Shown here: positions 45,960-55,562 of the stretch, piece by piece
Position numbering within the stretch: position 1 is the stretch's first letter
Layout of the letters: each line of letters opens with the position of its first letter
Assembly (NCBI GenBank): GCA_963747595.1
Contig: CAVVFO010000001.1
Location: 868,001-932,000 of the forward strand
Direction: 5' to 3'
DNA length: 64,000 nucleotides
Source of the DNA: Oleiagrimonas sp963747595
GTDB lineage: Bacteria > Pseudomonadota > Gammaproteobacteria > Xanthomonadales > Rhodanobacteraceae
Notes under the pieces: generated by a model
Seen by the model: only the letters and a program-made list of their open reading frames with translations
What the model was told of the DNA's origin: nothing
Databases searched by the model: none
Made by a program: the position numbers and the translations under genes

Positions 45960-47111
45960 TCAGTCCGATGTGGCCGGAGTCTTGCCGGCGGCATCGGCAT
46001 CGGCGTTGTCCTCGTTTCGCGCTTCGCGTCGGTCCGTCACTTCGGTTTTGATCGAATCGGCCATGTGCAGCGTACGCGTGGGGAAGGCGATCTCGATGCC
46101 GGCTTCGTCGAAGCGGTCCATCAGGGTGAGGTTGATCACCTGCTGGCGGTCCATGAACAGTCCGTAATCCGGGTTTGTCATGGTGTAGACGACTTCGAAG
46201 TCCAGCGAGCTGTCACCGAAACTCTTGAAGTGCGCGCGATCAAAGCGCATGTCGTCGAGGCTGTCGATGATCTCGTGAACCATGTCCGGGATCTGGCGCA
46301 ACAGCTGACGGTCGGTATCGTAGGTGACCCCGAAGCCGAACACGATGCGCCGGGTACTCATGCGGCCATAGTTGTGCACGGTATTCTTCAGCAGGTCGGC
46401 ATTGCCGACGATGACCTCCTCGCCGCTGAGCGCCGCCAGGCGGGTGGTCTTCACGCCCACATGCCGGACGGTGCCGTAGATATTGCCGAAGTTGATGAAA
46501 TGGCCGACTTCGAACGGCTTGTCCAGTCCGATGGACATGGAGGCGAACAGATCGCCCAGCACGTTTTGCAGTGCCAGGGCGATGGCCACGCCACCCACAC
46601 CCAGGCTGGCCACGAACGCGGTGATGTTGACGCCGGCAAAACTCAGGATCACCAACAAAAGCGTGGCCCAGATCGCGATGCGCATCATCCAGCCCAGCAT
46701 CGCCAGGATCACCGGATTGCGCGTGTGCACATCCTCGGCGTTGAGCTTGTTGTCGATCCAGGCGCGAATGCCGCCGTTGAGCCACAGTCCCACCTGCAGG
46801 GCAAGGGCCGCCACGGCCACGATGCCGAGCCATTTCATGGCAGCGGCCGGGAGCGTCATCACGCGCGCGCCCAGCGAGGCAAACAGCAGCAGAATCAGCC
46901 AGCTGCGTGTATTCTCCAGTGCCTCTGCGAAAATGGTCAGGAGCGGTCGCGAGCTCTTCGCGTTGAGCTTGCGCAGCCGGTGCGCAATGCCCCGGCAGAT
47001 CCACATCACCACGATGAATCCCAGCACGGTGATCAGTGCGGCGTAGAACCAGCGGTTCAGGGGGATATGAAGAAACGAATGGTGGGTCAGCCAGGCATAG
47101 ATGTTTTTCAT
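45960..47111 (-). CDS. MscS-family mechanosensitive ion channel
   Basis: A 383-residue protein; the start at 47111 (KNIYAWLTHHS) is preferred over a slightly longer frame. Four or five membrane segments lead into the MscS core: SLGVGGVAIALALQNVLGD (pore helix) and the following PFEVGHFINFG beta domain. The C-terminal ~80 residues continue as the cytoplasmic vestibule. It should open under membrane tension and release solutes after osmotic downshock. It lies on the minus strand with its stop close to the preceding convergent gene. Confidence 0.92.
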   Translation of the reverse strand: MKNIYAWLTHHSFLHIPLNRWFYAALITVLGFIVVMWICRGIAHRLRKLNAKSSRPLLTIFAEALENTRSWLILLLFASLGARVMTLPAAAMKWLGIVAVAALALQVGLWLNGGIRAWIDNKLNAEDVHTRNPVILAMLGWMMRIAIWATLLLVILSFAGVNITAFVASLGVGGVAIALALQNVLGDLFASMSIGLDKPFEVGHFINFGNIYGTVRHVGVKTTRLAALSGEEVIVGNADLLKNTVHNYGRMSTRRIVFGFGVTYDTDRQLLRQIPDMVHEIIDSLDDMRFDRAHFKSFGDSSLDFEVVYTMTNPDYGLFMDRQQVINLTLMDRFDEAGIEIAFPTRTLHMADSIKTEVTDRREARNEDNADADAAGKTPATSD

Positions 47112-47264
47112 CAGGCGTGCAGTTCCATACAGCAGATTGGAGGCGCACAGCATCGGGCCGCGGGCGGGCGAGCAGGATGCTTGAACGACGCATCATGCCG
47201 GCATCTGCCTGTGACAATGCCGATCACGGCTGTGCACCGCGTTTACAGCGGCCAGGGCATTGTC

Positions 47265-48242
47265 TCATGCATGCAGGGGCAGGGGTGCCGCGTCCCAGTC
47301 CTGCGCCGGCCCGACAGGGACAATGCCAGTGGGATTGACCTGCGCATGACTCTGGTAATAGTGCCGCTTGATGTGCTTCATGTTGACGGTCCCGGGGACC
47401 CCGGGCGTCTGATACAGGGCGCGGGCGTACGACCACAGGTTGGGATAGTCGACGAGTCTGCGCACATTGCACTTGAAGTGCCCGTGGTAGACGGCATCGA
47501 AACGCAACAACGTGGTGAACAGGCGCCAGTCGGCTTCCGTCTCGCGTGTGCCGCAGAGTCGGCGGTGGTCGGCCAGAATGTCCTCCAGCCAGTCCAGGGT
47601 TTCGAACAGCGGTTTCACGGCTTCTTCGTAGGCCTCCTGGGTGGAGGCGAAGCCGGCCTTGTACACGCCGTTGTTGACGGTGTGATAGATGCGCTCGTTG
47701 AACGTGTCGATCTCCTCGCGCAACTCCGGTGGATAGTAGTCGCCCTGGCGGGCGCCGAGCTCGTCGAAGGCACTGTTGAACATGCGGATGATGTCGGCCG
47801 ATTCGTTGCTGACGATGGTGTCGCGCTGCTTGTCCCACAGCAGCGGCACCGTGGCCCGGCCATTGCAGTGCGGATCGGCCAATGTATACAGCTCATGGAG
47901 CGCTGCCGCGTGATGCAGCGGGTCGGGAATCACGCCGGGGCCTTCACGGAAGGTCCAGCCGTCCTCGGCCATGAGCCAGTGCGTGACCGAGAACGAGATC
48001 ATGTCTTCCAGCCCCTTGAGCTTGCGGAAGATCATGGCGCGATGTGCCCATGGACAGGCGCGCGAAATGTACAGGTGATAGCGGTCAGGTTCCGCCTTGA
48101 AACCATCCTCACCTGTCGGACCAGCCGCGCCGTCGGCGGTGATCCAGTTGCGGAAATGGCTGTCCTCGCGCACGTAGCGCCCCGCATGGGCATCGGTTTC
48201 ATACCCGCGCCGGGTCCATTCGCCGTCGACCAGAAGTCCCAT
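47265..48242 (-). CDS. yqjG: glutathionyl-hydroquinone reductase
   Basis: A 325-residue glutathione transferase-like protein with the catalytic C63-P-W-A-H-R68 motif near the N-terminus, the ESADIIRMFN glutathione-site motif and the ADWRLFTTLLRFDAVY C-terminal helix block. Proteins of this family remove glutathione from glutathionyl-hydroquinones. Length is normal for the family (about 320-330). It follows a small gene of unknown function after only 12 bp on the same strand, so they are probably co-transcribed. Confidence 0.9.
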   Translation of the reverse strand: MGLLVDGEWTRRGYETDAHAGRYVREDSHFRNWITADGAAGPTGEDGFKAEPDRYHLYISRACPWAHRAMIFRKLKGLEDMISFSVTHWLMAEDGWTFREGPGVIPDPLHHAAALHELYTLADPHCNGRATVPLLWDKQRDTIVSNESADIIRMFNSAFDELGARQGDYYPPELREEIDTFNERIYHTVNNGVYKAGFASTQEAYEEAVKPLFETLDWLEDILADHRRLCGTRETEADWRLFTTLLRFDAVYHGHFKCNVRRLVDYPNLWSYARALYQTPGVPGTVNMKHIKRHYYQSHAQVNPTGIVPVGPAQDWDAAPLPLHA

Positions 48243-48254
48243 CTCGACCCTCCC

Positions 48255-48545
48255 TCAGAAGCGCTCCACGAATTCGATTGCGGCGCCATTGTTTCCGGCG
48301 ATCGCTTCGGCCACCTCGCGGACGCGAAGCGAGATGGTGTCGTTGGAGGTTTCCACGGCGATGGCATGCGAGCCGGGCCCGGTATCGTCGGGCAGACCGG
48401 CGGAGCTGGAGTCGACGTCCGCGGTGGTTTGCATGAGGTCGGCCACTTCCTCGGCCAGCTGCACGCCTTCCAAGGCGCTGACTTCATTGATGATGGAGGT
48501 GGCCACGTCTTCGGATGCAGTGAGCCGGAAGTTTACTCGGGGCAT
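48255..48545 (-). CDS. small acidic protein, function unknown
   Basis: A 96-residue protein without a signal peptide. It is acidic, with two predicted helices (TSIINEVSALEGVQLAEEVA and VREVAEAIAG) around a Ser/Asp-rich linker. I do not recognise it. It sits directly upstream of the glutathionyl-hydroquinone reductase gene on the same strand (12 bp), so it may be linked to redox stress, but this is weak inference. Confidence 0.6.
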   Translation of the reverse strand: MPRVNFRLTASEDVATSIINEVSALEGVQLAEEVADLMQTTADVDSSSAGLPDDTGPGSHAIAVETSNDTISLRVREVAEAIAGNNGAAIEFVERF

Positions 48546-48673
48546 GGTGCTTCTCCTCGAAATCGGGTCGAATCACGGCGGGTCGGCCGCAGTACGTGCG
48601 CACCATAGCGCACGCCACCCCAATGTGCGCCGAACGGCAACGGGCGATGCCTGCACCCCGGGCTCAAGGATCC

Positions 48674-50764
48674 TCAATGGCTCGGCTGCCCGGCGGGCGG
48701 TGCCTGGGCGCCGCCGCGCATCTTCGAGAACAGCTTGCCGCAGGGGTTGGCGGACCTGTCCTTGCTGGGGGCGATCAGCGGCAGCAGCGCGGCCGCGGGT
48801 GTGGCGAACACGCCGAGTACCAGTGCGCCGCCGCCGCGCAGCAGCAGCTTGCCCACATGCACGCCGACATCGGGATGGGCGAAGGTCCCTTTCACGTACA
48901 GCGGCGAGCGCAGGGAAAAGATGCGCAGGCCCTTGGTATGCGGAACGATGTTCAGATCCACCGTTTCATCGGCGAAATTCACCGTGCCCTTGATTTCGAT
49001 CAGCGCATTGGTGGTATCGAAAATCCCCAGGCGGGTCTTCATCAGCCCGTCGTGGGCCACGAGGTCGGTGGCGGCACACGTGATCTTCGTGGGCTTGCTG
49101 CCGAACAGCTTGTCCACGACGTAGGTGCCGACGTTCAGCCCGGCCAGTTCCATCAGGGCGCGACTGATCACGCCGTTGTCCATCACGAGTTTCACCTCGC
49201 CGTTGGAGGAGGCCAGCAGGACGGCCACGGAATTGCCCGTGGCGGACAGGGCGATATCCCCGTTGATCTCGCCCAGCGCCTTGCGCATGCTCTTGATGTC
49301 GGGGAACAGCCGGCGCAGCTTCACGTGCCGTACGTGCATGTCGATGCGGCCCTTCATGGGTTGCGCGCGGCCGTCCAGGTAGATAGCCGATTTGAGGGTG
49401 CCGCCCGCCACGGCAAGATCCAGCGGAGCCAGCGCCAGCGCGCCGTCCTTCAGCGTCAGATGTGCTTTCAGGTGATGGATGGGAAGAGACTTGCCGTGCA
49501 GGATCTGTTTGCCCTTGAAGTGCACATTCGCATCCATGGTCTTCCAGCGGTCGGTACTGAACGGCTGATGCGGCAGCACCTTGGCATCCGGCGGCAGCGG
49601 CTTGTTCTTTTTCCTGGTGGTTGCCGTGTTCCTGTTTGCACCCGATTTCCCGGCTTGCGTCCGCACGCCGATCAGTGGCCCCAGGTCGGCGAACTGCAGT
49701 TTGTCGGACCATACCTTGCCGCTCAGTTTCGGCCGTGGCGCGTGTTGCGTGAACGTCAGCGTGCCGTGCAGATCGCTGCCGCCCACGCGGCCGTTGAAGT
49801 CACGGTAGGTGAAGTGGCTGGCACGCGGCTTGAACTGGCCGGTGAGGTGACCATCGGTCTCGAACGGTGGTGTGTCGGGCAGGATCACCCCGGTCAACGG
49901 ATACAGATGCGCCATGTCGTTGCCGGCCAGGCGCAGGTGCAGGTCGATGGATCCCATGGCGGCCGGGTTGATGATGCTTCCGGTCAGCGCGATGTGCAGG
50001 TCCGCCATGTGCAGATCGGCCTGCAACGGAAACGCGGTGTCGGCCGATTGCATGGCCAGTACACCGCCGGTCTTGCCGCTGCCATGGACGGGTGCGCCGT
50101 GATAGCTGCCCGTGACCTTGAAGCCGAAGGCGTAATCGTGCGTCGGCTGCGTCGCCACGGCCTTGCCTGCTTTCGATGTGGCCGCCTTGCGCATGAGCCG
50201 GCTGAACGGGATCGGTTTGCCCAGCGGGTCGATTTCGACATCGGCATGCAGGCGGTCGGGCGGATCGTCCAGCGTGATCGTCCCCTTGTCGAACACGATT
50301 TCATGCAGGTCCATGTGCCAAGAGGAACCGCCACCACTCTGCACCTTGAACGACCAGTCGTTGCGTGTCTTGCTCATTTTCTCCAGGTGGATCGCGGGGT
50401 GCTGCAGCTGCAGCGTCTGCACCACGATATGGTGCCAGAGCAATGGCCATAGCGAGACACGGAAGCTGATCCGGTCCAGGTGGGCAAGATTCTTGTGCCT
50501 GGCCCAGGCGGGATTGCCCACGGCAATGTCGTTGGCCGTGAACACCGGACCCGGGAGCCAATCGCCGTGGGCGCGATCGGTGCGCCAGTGCACACTGAGG
50601 TTGCCGCGGATGGCGAACGGCCGGCCGATGGCCTGGCTGACCTTGTTGTCGATGAAGGGGCGTGCCTGGTTCCAGTTGAACGTGGCCAGGAAAATCACGA
50701 TGCCAGCGATCAGCACCACGATCACACCACCGATCCATGCGAACACTCTGCTACGACGTGTCAT
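48674..50764 (-). CDS. AsmA-family inner-membrane protein
   Basis: A 696-residue protein. The start at 50764 is chosen because it opens directly with the membrane anchor (VFAWIGGVIVVLIAGIVIFLA), then the long AsmA-like periplasmic region rich in beta strands (RPFAIRGNLSVHW and similar blocks) and a C-terminal hydrophobic stretch (GGALVLGVFATPAAALLPL). AsmA-type proteins are thought to bridge the periplasm for phospholipid transport and outer-membrane stability. It has a typical length for the shorter AsmA group. Confidence 0.85.
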   Translation of the reverse strand: MTRRSRVFAWIGGVIVVLIAGIVIFLATFNWNQARPFIDNKVSQAIGRPFAIRGNLSVHWRTDRAHGDWLPGPVFTANDIAVGNPAWARHKNLAHLDRISFRVSLWPLLWHHIVVQTLQLQHPAIHLEKMSKTRNDWSFKVQSGGGSSWHMDLHEIVFDKGTITLDDPPDRLHADVEIDPLGKPIPFSRLMRKAATSKAGKAVATQPTHDYAFGFKVTGSYHGAPVHGSGKTGGVLAMQSADTAFPLQADLHMADLHIALTGSIINPAAMGSIDLHLRLAGNDMAHLYPLTGVILPDTPPFETDGHLTGQFKPRASHFTYRDFNGRVGGSDLHGTLTFTQHAPRPKLSGKVWSDKLQFADLGPLIGVRTQAGKSGANRNTATTRKKNKPLPPDAKVLPHQPFSTDRWKTMDANVHFKGKQILHGKSLPIHHLKAHLTLKDGALALAPLDLAVAGGTLKSAIYLDGRAQPMKGRIDMHVRHVKLRRLFPDIKSMRKALGEINGDIALSATGNSVAVLLASSNGEVKLVMDNGVISRALMELAGLNVGTYVVDKLFGSKPTKITCAATDLVAHDGLMKTRLGIFDTTNALIEIKGTVNFADETVDLNIVPHTKGLRIFSLRSPLYVKGTFAHPDVGVHVGKLLLRGGGALVLGVFATPAAALLPLIAPSKDRSANPCGKLFSKMRGGAQAPPAGQPSH

Positions 50765-50998
50765 GACGCGCTTCCCTCGGACATCCTGACCACATGTGAC
50801 GCCACGCTGCTCGCGGACATCATTCTGGATTGTCGGGGCGTGAAACCGAATCACGTATGACTGCGGCCGCATCACGTGCTGGTTCGTTCAGGATCGGCGG
50901 ATCGCCGGCCGGTCCGTCATACGGCCCTGACCCAGATCCTCGTGCGGGATTGCTTCATGGTGTCTGATGCGGCGCGGGGCTGCGGACGGGTGCGCGGT

Positions 50999-51529
50999 TC
51001 AGTCTTCCCTGGCGTACCCGGCCGCGGCCGCGGCGAGACTCTGCAGGTCCATGCTTGCATCGAGGCAAAGCACCTCTTCGTCATCGCGTGGTGGCTCCAG
51101 GGTCTGCAGCTGGCTGTCCAGCAGGCTGGCAGACATGAAGTGACCCTGGCGTCGCGTCAGGCGGTCAAGCAATGTGTCGCGGTCCGCGTGCAGCCAGACA
51201 AAGCGCAATTGCGGCTGTGCGGCGCGCAGCGTGTCGCGGTAGTGATGCTTCAGTGCGGAGCACGTCACCACGCCGCTGCGGCGGTCCGCGGCAAGACTGG
51301 CGATCCAGGCGGCAATGGCATGCAGCCACGGTTGGCGGTCGGCATCGGTCAGCGGCATGCCGCAGCGCATTTTGTCCACATTATGCGGCGCATGTAGTGT
51401 GTCGCCTTCCAGAAACGGCCAGTCGAGCTGTCCGGCAACGCGCCTGCCGACGCTGCTCTTGCCGCAGCCGGATACCCCCATGACCACCAATGACGGGATC
51501 GGCAATGGCGTACGCGTTGCCCCTGTCAC
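50999..51529 (-). CDS. gntK: gluconokinase
   Basis: A 176-residue kinase with the P-loop GVSGCGKSS near residue 18 and the conserved FLEGDTLH and TCSALKHHYRD motifs. It phosphorylates gluconate to 6-phosphogluconate. It starts at a GTG whose last bases are the stop of zwf (overlap GTGA, 51526-51529), so translation is coupled and it is the third gene of the gnd-zwf-gntK operon. It ties free gluconate to the 6-phosphogluconate dehydrogenase encoded first in the operon. Confidence 0.92.
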   Translation of the reverse strand: MTGATRTPLPIPSLVVMGVSGCGKSSVGRRVAGQLDWPFLEGDTLHAPHNVDKMRCGMPLTDADRQPWLHAIAAWIASLAADRRSGVVTCSALKHHYRDTLRAAQPQLRFVWLHADRDTLLDRLTRRQGHFMSASLLDSQLQTLEPPRDDEEVLCLDASMDLQSLAAAAAGYARED

Positions 51530-53250
51530 TCCGACGTCTTGCCGTGGCGCCTCTCGGCAGTGCGTTGGGTTTCCATTTCTGCTGTCTTCTGTGTCGCGGT
51601 TTTCTTGCGGTCGGTGGCCTTGGCCGGACTGGACGACTTGCCGCCCCCGGGCGCGGGCTTGGCGCGTTTGCGCGAGGGGCGACGCGGCGGCGGTTTCAGG
51701 CCGGAATCCAGCGGTCGCCAGCTGCGGCCACCTTCCAGTGCCAGCAGTGTGTCGGCCAGGGCGGGGCCGGCGCTGCCGGAGGCGTAGTTGGGAAATGCCG
51801 GTGGAGTCTCGCGCCAGGCATCGAGAATCGGTTGCACTGCACGCCAGCCGGCCTCGACCATGGCGTCATCCTGGAACAGGGCGGCATCGCCGGTCATGCA
51901 GTCGTACAGCAATGTCTCGTAACCCACGCTATGCTCGGGAAGGAACCAGTCGCGGTAACGGAAGTCCATGCGCACCGGCGCCAGATTCACCTCGGTGCCG
52001 GGCTTCTTCACGTCGAACTGCAACGAGATGCCCTCGTTGGGCTGGATGTGCAGGACCAGCCAGTTGGGGCCGAAGGTATCCACGGCGGTGCTGCGAAACG
52101 GCGCAAACGGCGCGGACTTGAAGCGGATGGCAATCTCGGTGGTGCGCAGGCCCAGATGCTTGCCGGTGCGCAGGTAGAACGGCACGCCGGCCCAGCGCCA
52201 GGTATCCACGGACAGTTTGAGGGCGACGTAGGTTTCGGTGTCCGAGTCGGCGGCGACGCCATCCTCGTCCCGGTAGGAGCGGGCCAGTTCGCCGTTGACG
52301 GCGCCGTCGCGATACTGCCCGCGCACGGCGTCCTCGGGCCGGGGCGGGCGAATGGCGGAAATGGTTTCCGCCTTGCGCTGGCGCAGCGCTTCGGAACTGA
52401 ATGACGTGGGCGGCTCCATGGCCACCAGCGCCAGCAGCTGGAACAGGTGGTTAGGCACCATGTCGCGCAGGCAGCCGGTGCGTTCGTAGAAATGCGCGCG
52501 CTCTTCCACGCCGACCGTTTCCGCGGCCGTGATCTGCACGTGGTCGATGCGGTCGCGATTCCAGACCGGCTCGAACAGCCCGTTGGCGAAACGGAAGGTG
52601 AGGATGTTCTGCACCGTTTCCTTGCCCAGGAAATGATCGATGCGGAAAATCTGGTCTTCGCGCAGCACCTTGCCGATGCGCTTGTTCAATGCCTGTGCCG
52701 AGGCCAGATCGTGGCCGAACGGTTTTTCGATGACCACCCGGCGCCAGCCGCTTTTCGCCGTTTCCCGGGCCAGCTTCGCCTTGCCCAGGCGGGCGATGAC
52801 GGGATCGAAGAACTGGGGCGCCGTGGCCAGGTAGAACAGCACGTTGTCTTCGGTATGCTGGGCGCGGTCCATGCGCTTGATCAGCGTGTCGAGCTGGCCG
52901 TAGAGCGAGGCCTCGGTGAAATCCCCGCGCAGATAGTTCATGCGGTCGCACAGCCACTTCCACGCGCTCTTGTCCATCTCGTGCGTGTCCGCACCGCTGT
53001 CGGTGCTGGCGATGAAGCTTTTCAGGCCGTGGGTGAGATGATCGTTCCAGGCCTGGTCGTCGCCCTCGGCGAGATCCACACCGATCAGCGCGAAGGCATC
53101 AGGCAGCAGGCCGCGTCTTTTCAGGTTGTACAGCGCCGGCGCCACGAGGCGCTGGGTCAGATCGCCCATGGCGCCGAAGATCACCATCAGACACGGTTCG
53201 GCAGGTTGTGAGCGTCCGGGGATGCGTTCGCCATCGTCCCTCTTGCTCAT
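51526..53250 (-). CDS. zwf: glucose-6-phosphate dehydrogenase with basic C-terminal tail
   Basis: A 574-residue enzyme, about 80 longer than usual. The NADP-binding FGAMGDLTQR and the active-site RIDHFLGKE are present; the product is 6-phosphogluconolactone. The extra length is a tail of roughly 60 residues, very rich in Lys, Arg, Pro, Ser and Thr (PRRPSRKRAKP and a repeated KT..TQK pattern), probably disordered. It overlaps the preceding gnd stop (ATGA, 53247-53250) and the following gntK start. All three are therefore one translationally coupled unit. Confidence 0.94.
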   Translation of the reverse strand: MSKRDDGERIPGRSQPAEPCLMVIFGAMGDLTQRLVAPALYNLKRRGLLPDAFALIGVDLAEGDDQAWNDHLTHGLKSFIASTDSGADTHEMDKSAWKWLCDRMNYLRGDFTEASLYGQLDTLIKRMDRAQHTEDNVLFYLATAPQFFDPVIARLGKAKLARETAKSGWRRVVIEKPFGHDLASAQALNKRIGKVLREDQIFRIDHFLGKETVQNILTFRFANGLFEPVWNRDRIDHVQITAAETVGVEERAHFYERTGCLRDMVPNHLFQLLALVAMEPPTSFSSEALRQRKAETISAIRPPRPEDAVRGQYRDGAVNGELARSYRDEDGVAADSDTETYVALKLSVDTWRWAGVPFYLRTGKHLGLRTTEIAIRFKSAPFAPFRSTAVDTFGPNWLVLHIQPNEGISLQFDVKKPGTEVNLAPVRMDFRYRDWFLPEHSVGYETLLYDCMTGDAALFQDDAMVEAGWRAVQPILDAWRETPPAFPNYASGSAGPALADTLLALEGGRSWRPLDSGLKPPPRRPSRKRAKPAPGGGKSSSPAKATDRKKTATQKTAEMETQRTAERRHGKTSE

Positions 53251-54239
53251 GATTGACCGCTGCCCTCATGGCCTTCCTTGTGGCCGCCAAAGCCGTAACG
53301 CATGGCCGACAGGATATGTTCGCCGAAGGTGTGTTCCTGGCGCGACCGGAAGCGGGCGTACAGGGCCGCGGTGAGCGTGTTGGCCGGGACCGCTTCCTCG
53401 ATGGCGGCCTCGATGGTCCAGCGCCCCTCGCCCGAATCTTCCACATACCCCGAGAAGTTGTCGAGAGCGGGATTGCGGGCCAGGGCGGAGGCGGTCAGAT
53501 CCAGCAGCCACGAGCGGATCACGCTGCCGCGGCGCCATACCTCGGCGACGTCGGCCATGTCCAGATCGAAGCGCTGCTCTTCCGGAAGTGCGTCGGACAT
53601 CTTGTTGCGCAGGATGTCGAAGCCTTCGGCGTAGGCCTGCATCAGACCGTATTCGATGCCGTTGTGCACCATCTTCACGAAATGGCCGGAGCCGGTGGGG
53701 CCGCAGTGCATGTAGCCTTTCTCCACACGCGGATCGCGCCCCTCACGGCCTTCGGTGCGGTCGATCCCGCCTTCGCCGGGCGCCAGTGTCGCGAGGATCG
53801 GGTCGATGTGGTCGACGACGTTCTTTTCGCCACCGATCATCATGCAGTAGCCCTCCGTGAGGCCCCACACGCCGCCGGATGTCCCCACGTCGACATAATG
53901 GATGCCACGTTCCGCCATCGCCGCAGCGCGGCGGATATCGTCCTTGTAGAAGCTGTTGCCCCCGTCGATGAGCGTGTCGCCCTTGTCCAGCAATCCCCCC
54001 AGCGTGTCCACGGTGGCGCCGGTGATCTTTCCGGCCGGCAGCATGACCCAGATCGTGCGCGGTGCCTGCAGCTTGTCGCACATCGCCTGCAGCGATTCGA
54101 CCGCTTCGGCGCCATCGTCGGCGACCGCCTTGCGCGCTTCTTCATTGGTGTCGTAGACCACGCACTCGTGCCCGTCGCGCATCAGGCGGCGTGCAATATT
54201 GCCACCCATCTTGCCAAGTCCGATCAAGCCGATTCGCAT
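53247..54239 (-). CDS. gnd: 6-phosphogluconate dehydrogenase, short (decarboxylating) type
   Basis: A 330-residue protein, the length of the short GntZ/YqeC-type enzymes. NADP-binding GLIGLGKMGGNIARRL, the GTSGGVWG motif and the catalytic YMHCGPTGSGHFVKMVHNG are complete. It converts 6-phosphogluconate to ribulose-5-phosphate. It is the first gene of the coupled gnd-zwf-gntK unit. No 6-phosphogluconolactonase or Entner-Doudoroff gene is seen in the window. Confidence 0.93.
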   Translation of the reverse strand: MRIGLIGLGKMGGNIARRLMRDGHECVVYDTNEEARKAVADDGAEAVESLQAMCDKLQAPRTIWVMLPAGKITGATVDTLGGLLDKGDTLIDGGNSFYKDDIRRAAAMAERGIHYVDVGTSGGVWGLTEGYCMMIGGEKNVVDHIDPILATLAPGEGGIDRTEGREGRDPRVEKGYMHCGPTGSGHFVKMVHNGIEYGLMQAYAEGFDILRNKMSDALPEEQRFDLDMADVAEVWRRGSVIRSWLLDLTASALARNPALDNFSGYVEDSGEGRWTIEAAIEEAVPANTLTAALYARFRSRQEHTFGEHILSAMRYGFGGHKEGHEGSGQS

Positions 54240-54408
54240 ATCCGCAGGCTCCTCTGAATGTTCACGATGCGCCCGACCATACGCCGATCTGGCTTAAGCG
54301 TGGGTGATTTTGCCCGTGTTCACGACTGCACGGCGGATGCAGTGCCTGCAACCGGGGCACATTCCCGCCGGTGCAGGGCGCGTTTGCACCGGCCGAGCGG
54401 CTGCCCGC

Positions 54409-55359
54409 TCAGATGTCCGATGGATGCTGCGCCATCGCATCCCGCGACAGCTCCGCCGTGCCCAAAGCATCCGGCAGCGCGGCAGTCGGTGTGCGGCGGC
54501 TGATCAGCGGCTGCGCGAACACTGTTGCCAGCACGATGACCACCCCCAGGTAGAACAGGCCATCCAGTTGCCGCTGCTCGCCCAGAAGCGGGATCGCCAG
54601 AACGATCGCGTAGACCGGTTCCAGGTTGGTGGTCATCTGCATGGTGAAAGCGCTGACGTGACGCAGCGCACGCAGCACCAGCGCGAAGGGCAACAGCGTG
54701 CAGACCAGCGCCAGGATCAGCAGCAGCACGGAATCGTGACGATCGGGGAGCGGCATCAGCGGGCCGCGGTGCGGCATCAGCGGTGCCAGGAGGGTCAGGA
54801 ATGCAGTGCCGGCGCCCAGTTCGATGAAGGTCACGGTCAGCGGGTCCGCGTGCTCGACCATGCGCTTGTTGAGGGCGCTGAACAGTGCCACGAACAGCGC
54901 GGACACCACCCCCACGGCCAGTCCAATCCGCATGTGCCCCGGCACGCCGCCGACGATCAGGGCCACGCCGGGAACCACCCCGATGCCGAGAAGCAGCTCC
55001 CGCAGGTCGAAGCGCCGTCGCGCCACCCAGGGCTCGACCAGCGACAGGAAGATCGGCGCGATAGCGATGCAAATGGCGCCCACCGAGGCATCGGCCAGCT
55101 TGATGGCGCCGTAGAACGTCAGCCAGTGCAACGCCACCAGCACGCCGATCCCCGCATATGCGGCCATCGTGCGCCACGCCATTTCGCGCAACCCGCGCCA
55201 TACGCGCGGAAACAGCAGTAGCGCGACCGCCACGATCAGCATACGCCACCACACCAGGCTCAGCGCCGGCAGCGTGATCATGCGGCCGATGATGGCGGTC
55301 ACGCCCCACAGCAAGACGCAGAAGTGGATCTGCAGATGGGAGCGTGTGGTCGGCGTCAT
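54409..55359 (-). CDS. EamA/DMT-family transporter
   Basis: A 316-residue protein with ten hydrophobic segments in two five-helix EamA repeats (helix starts near FCVLLWGVTAIIGR and GLAVGVVSALFVALFSALN). This is the drug/metabolite transporter fold. Some members export amino acids or nucleotides; the substrate here is unknown. It has a 170-bp gap before the gnd gene and ends in a coil-rich tail. Confidence 0.85.
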   Translation of the reverse strand: MTPTTRSHLQIHFCVLLWGVTAIIGRMITLPALSLVWWRMLIVAVALLLFPRVWRGLREMAWRTMAAYAGIGVLVALHWLTFYGAIKLADASVGAICIAIAPIFLSLVEPWVARRRFDLRELLLGIGVVPGVALIVGGVPGHMRIGLAVGVVSALFVALFSALNKRMVEHADPLTVTFIELGAGTAFLTLLAPLMPHRGPLMPLPDRHDSVLLLILALVCTLLPFALVLRALRHVSAFTMQMTTNLEPVYAIVLAIPLLGEQRQLDGLFYLGVVIVLATVFAQPLISRRTPTAALPDALGTAELSRDAMAQHPSDI

Positions 55360-55433
55360 GGGTGCGGCGGAGTCCGGGGGGAGCCATGCAGCATGCAGTT
55401 TTTGCGGCCGCGCGAAAAGGGGCAGCTATGCGC

Positions 55434-55541
55434 GTAGGGCGGCTCAGGGAGAAACGTGACGGAGCCGCCAGCTTGCGGGAATCACCATGCCCTTCCCCGC
55501 AAGCAGGCGGATCCGTCGTTCCACTCCTTGATCCGCCCTAC
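55434..55541. repeat. GTAG-type REP/BIME palindrome, copy C
   Basis: GTAGGGCGGCTCAGGGAG starts at 55434 and its partner CTCCTTGATCCGCCCTAC ends at 55541. Inner blocks GACGGAGCCGCCAGCTTGCG and CGCAAGCAGGCGGATCCGTC pair with two mismatches. It lies between the EamA and redoxin genes, both on the minus strand. Confidence 0.75.
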
Positions 55542-55562
55542 GAGATCACCGTAGCGCCGCGT

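Noticed and set aside
45939..48608. 889-codon open frame on the plus strand across three genes
   Set aside because: It is antisense to the MscS channel, the glutathionyl-hydroquinone reductase and a small gene, all of which have family motifs and normal starts; the long frame is a high-G+C artefact.
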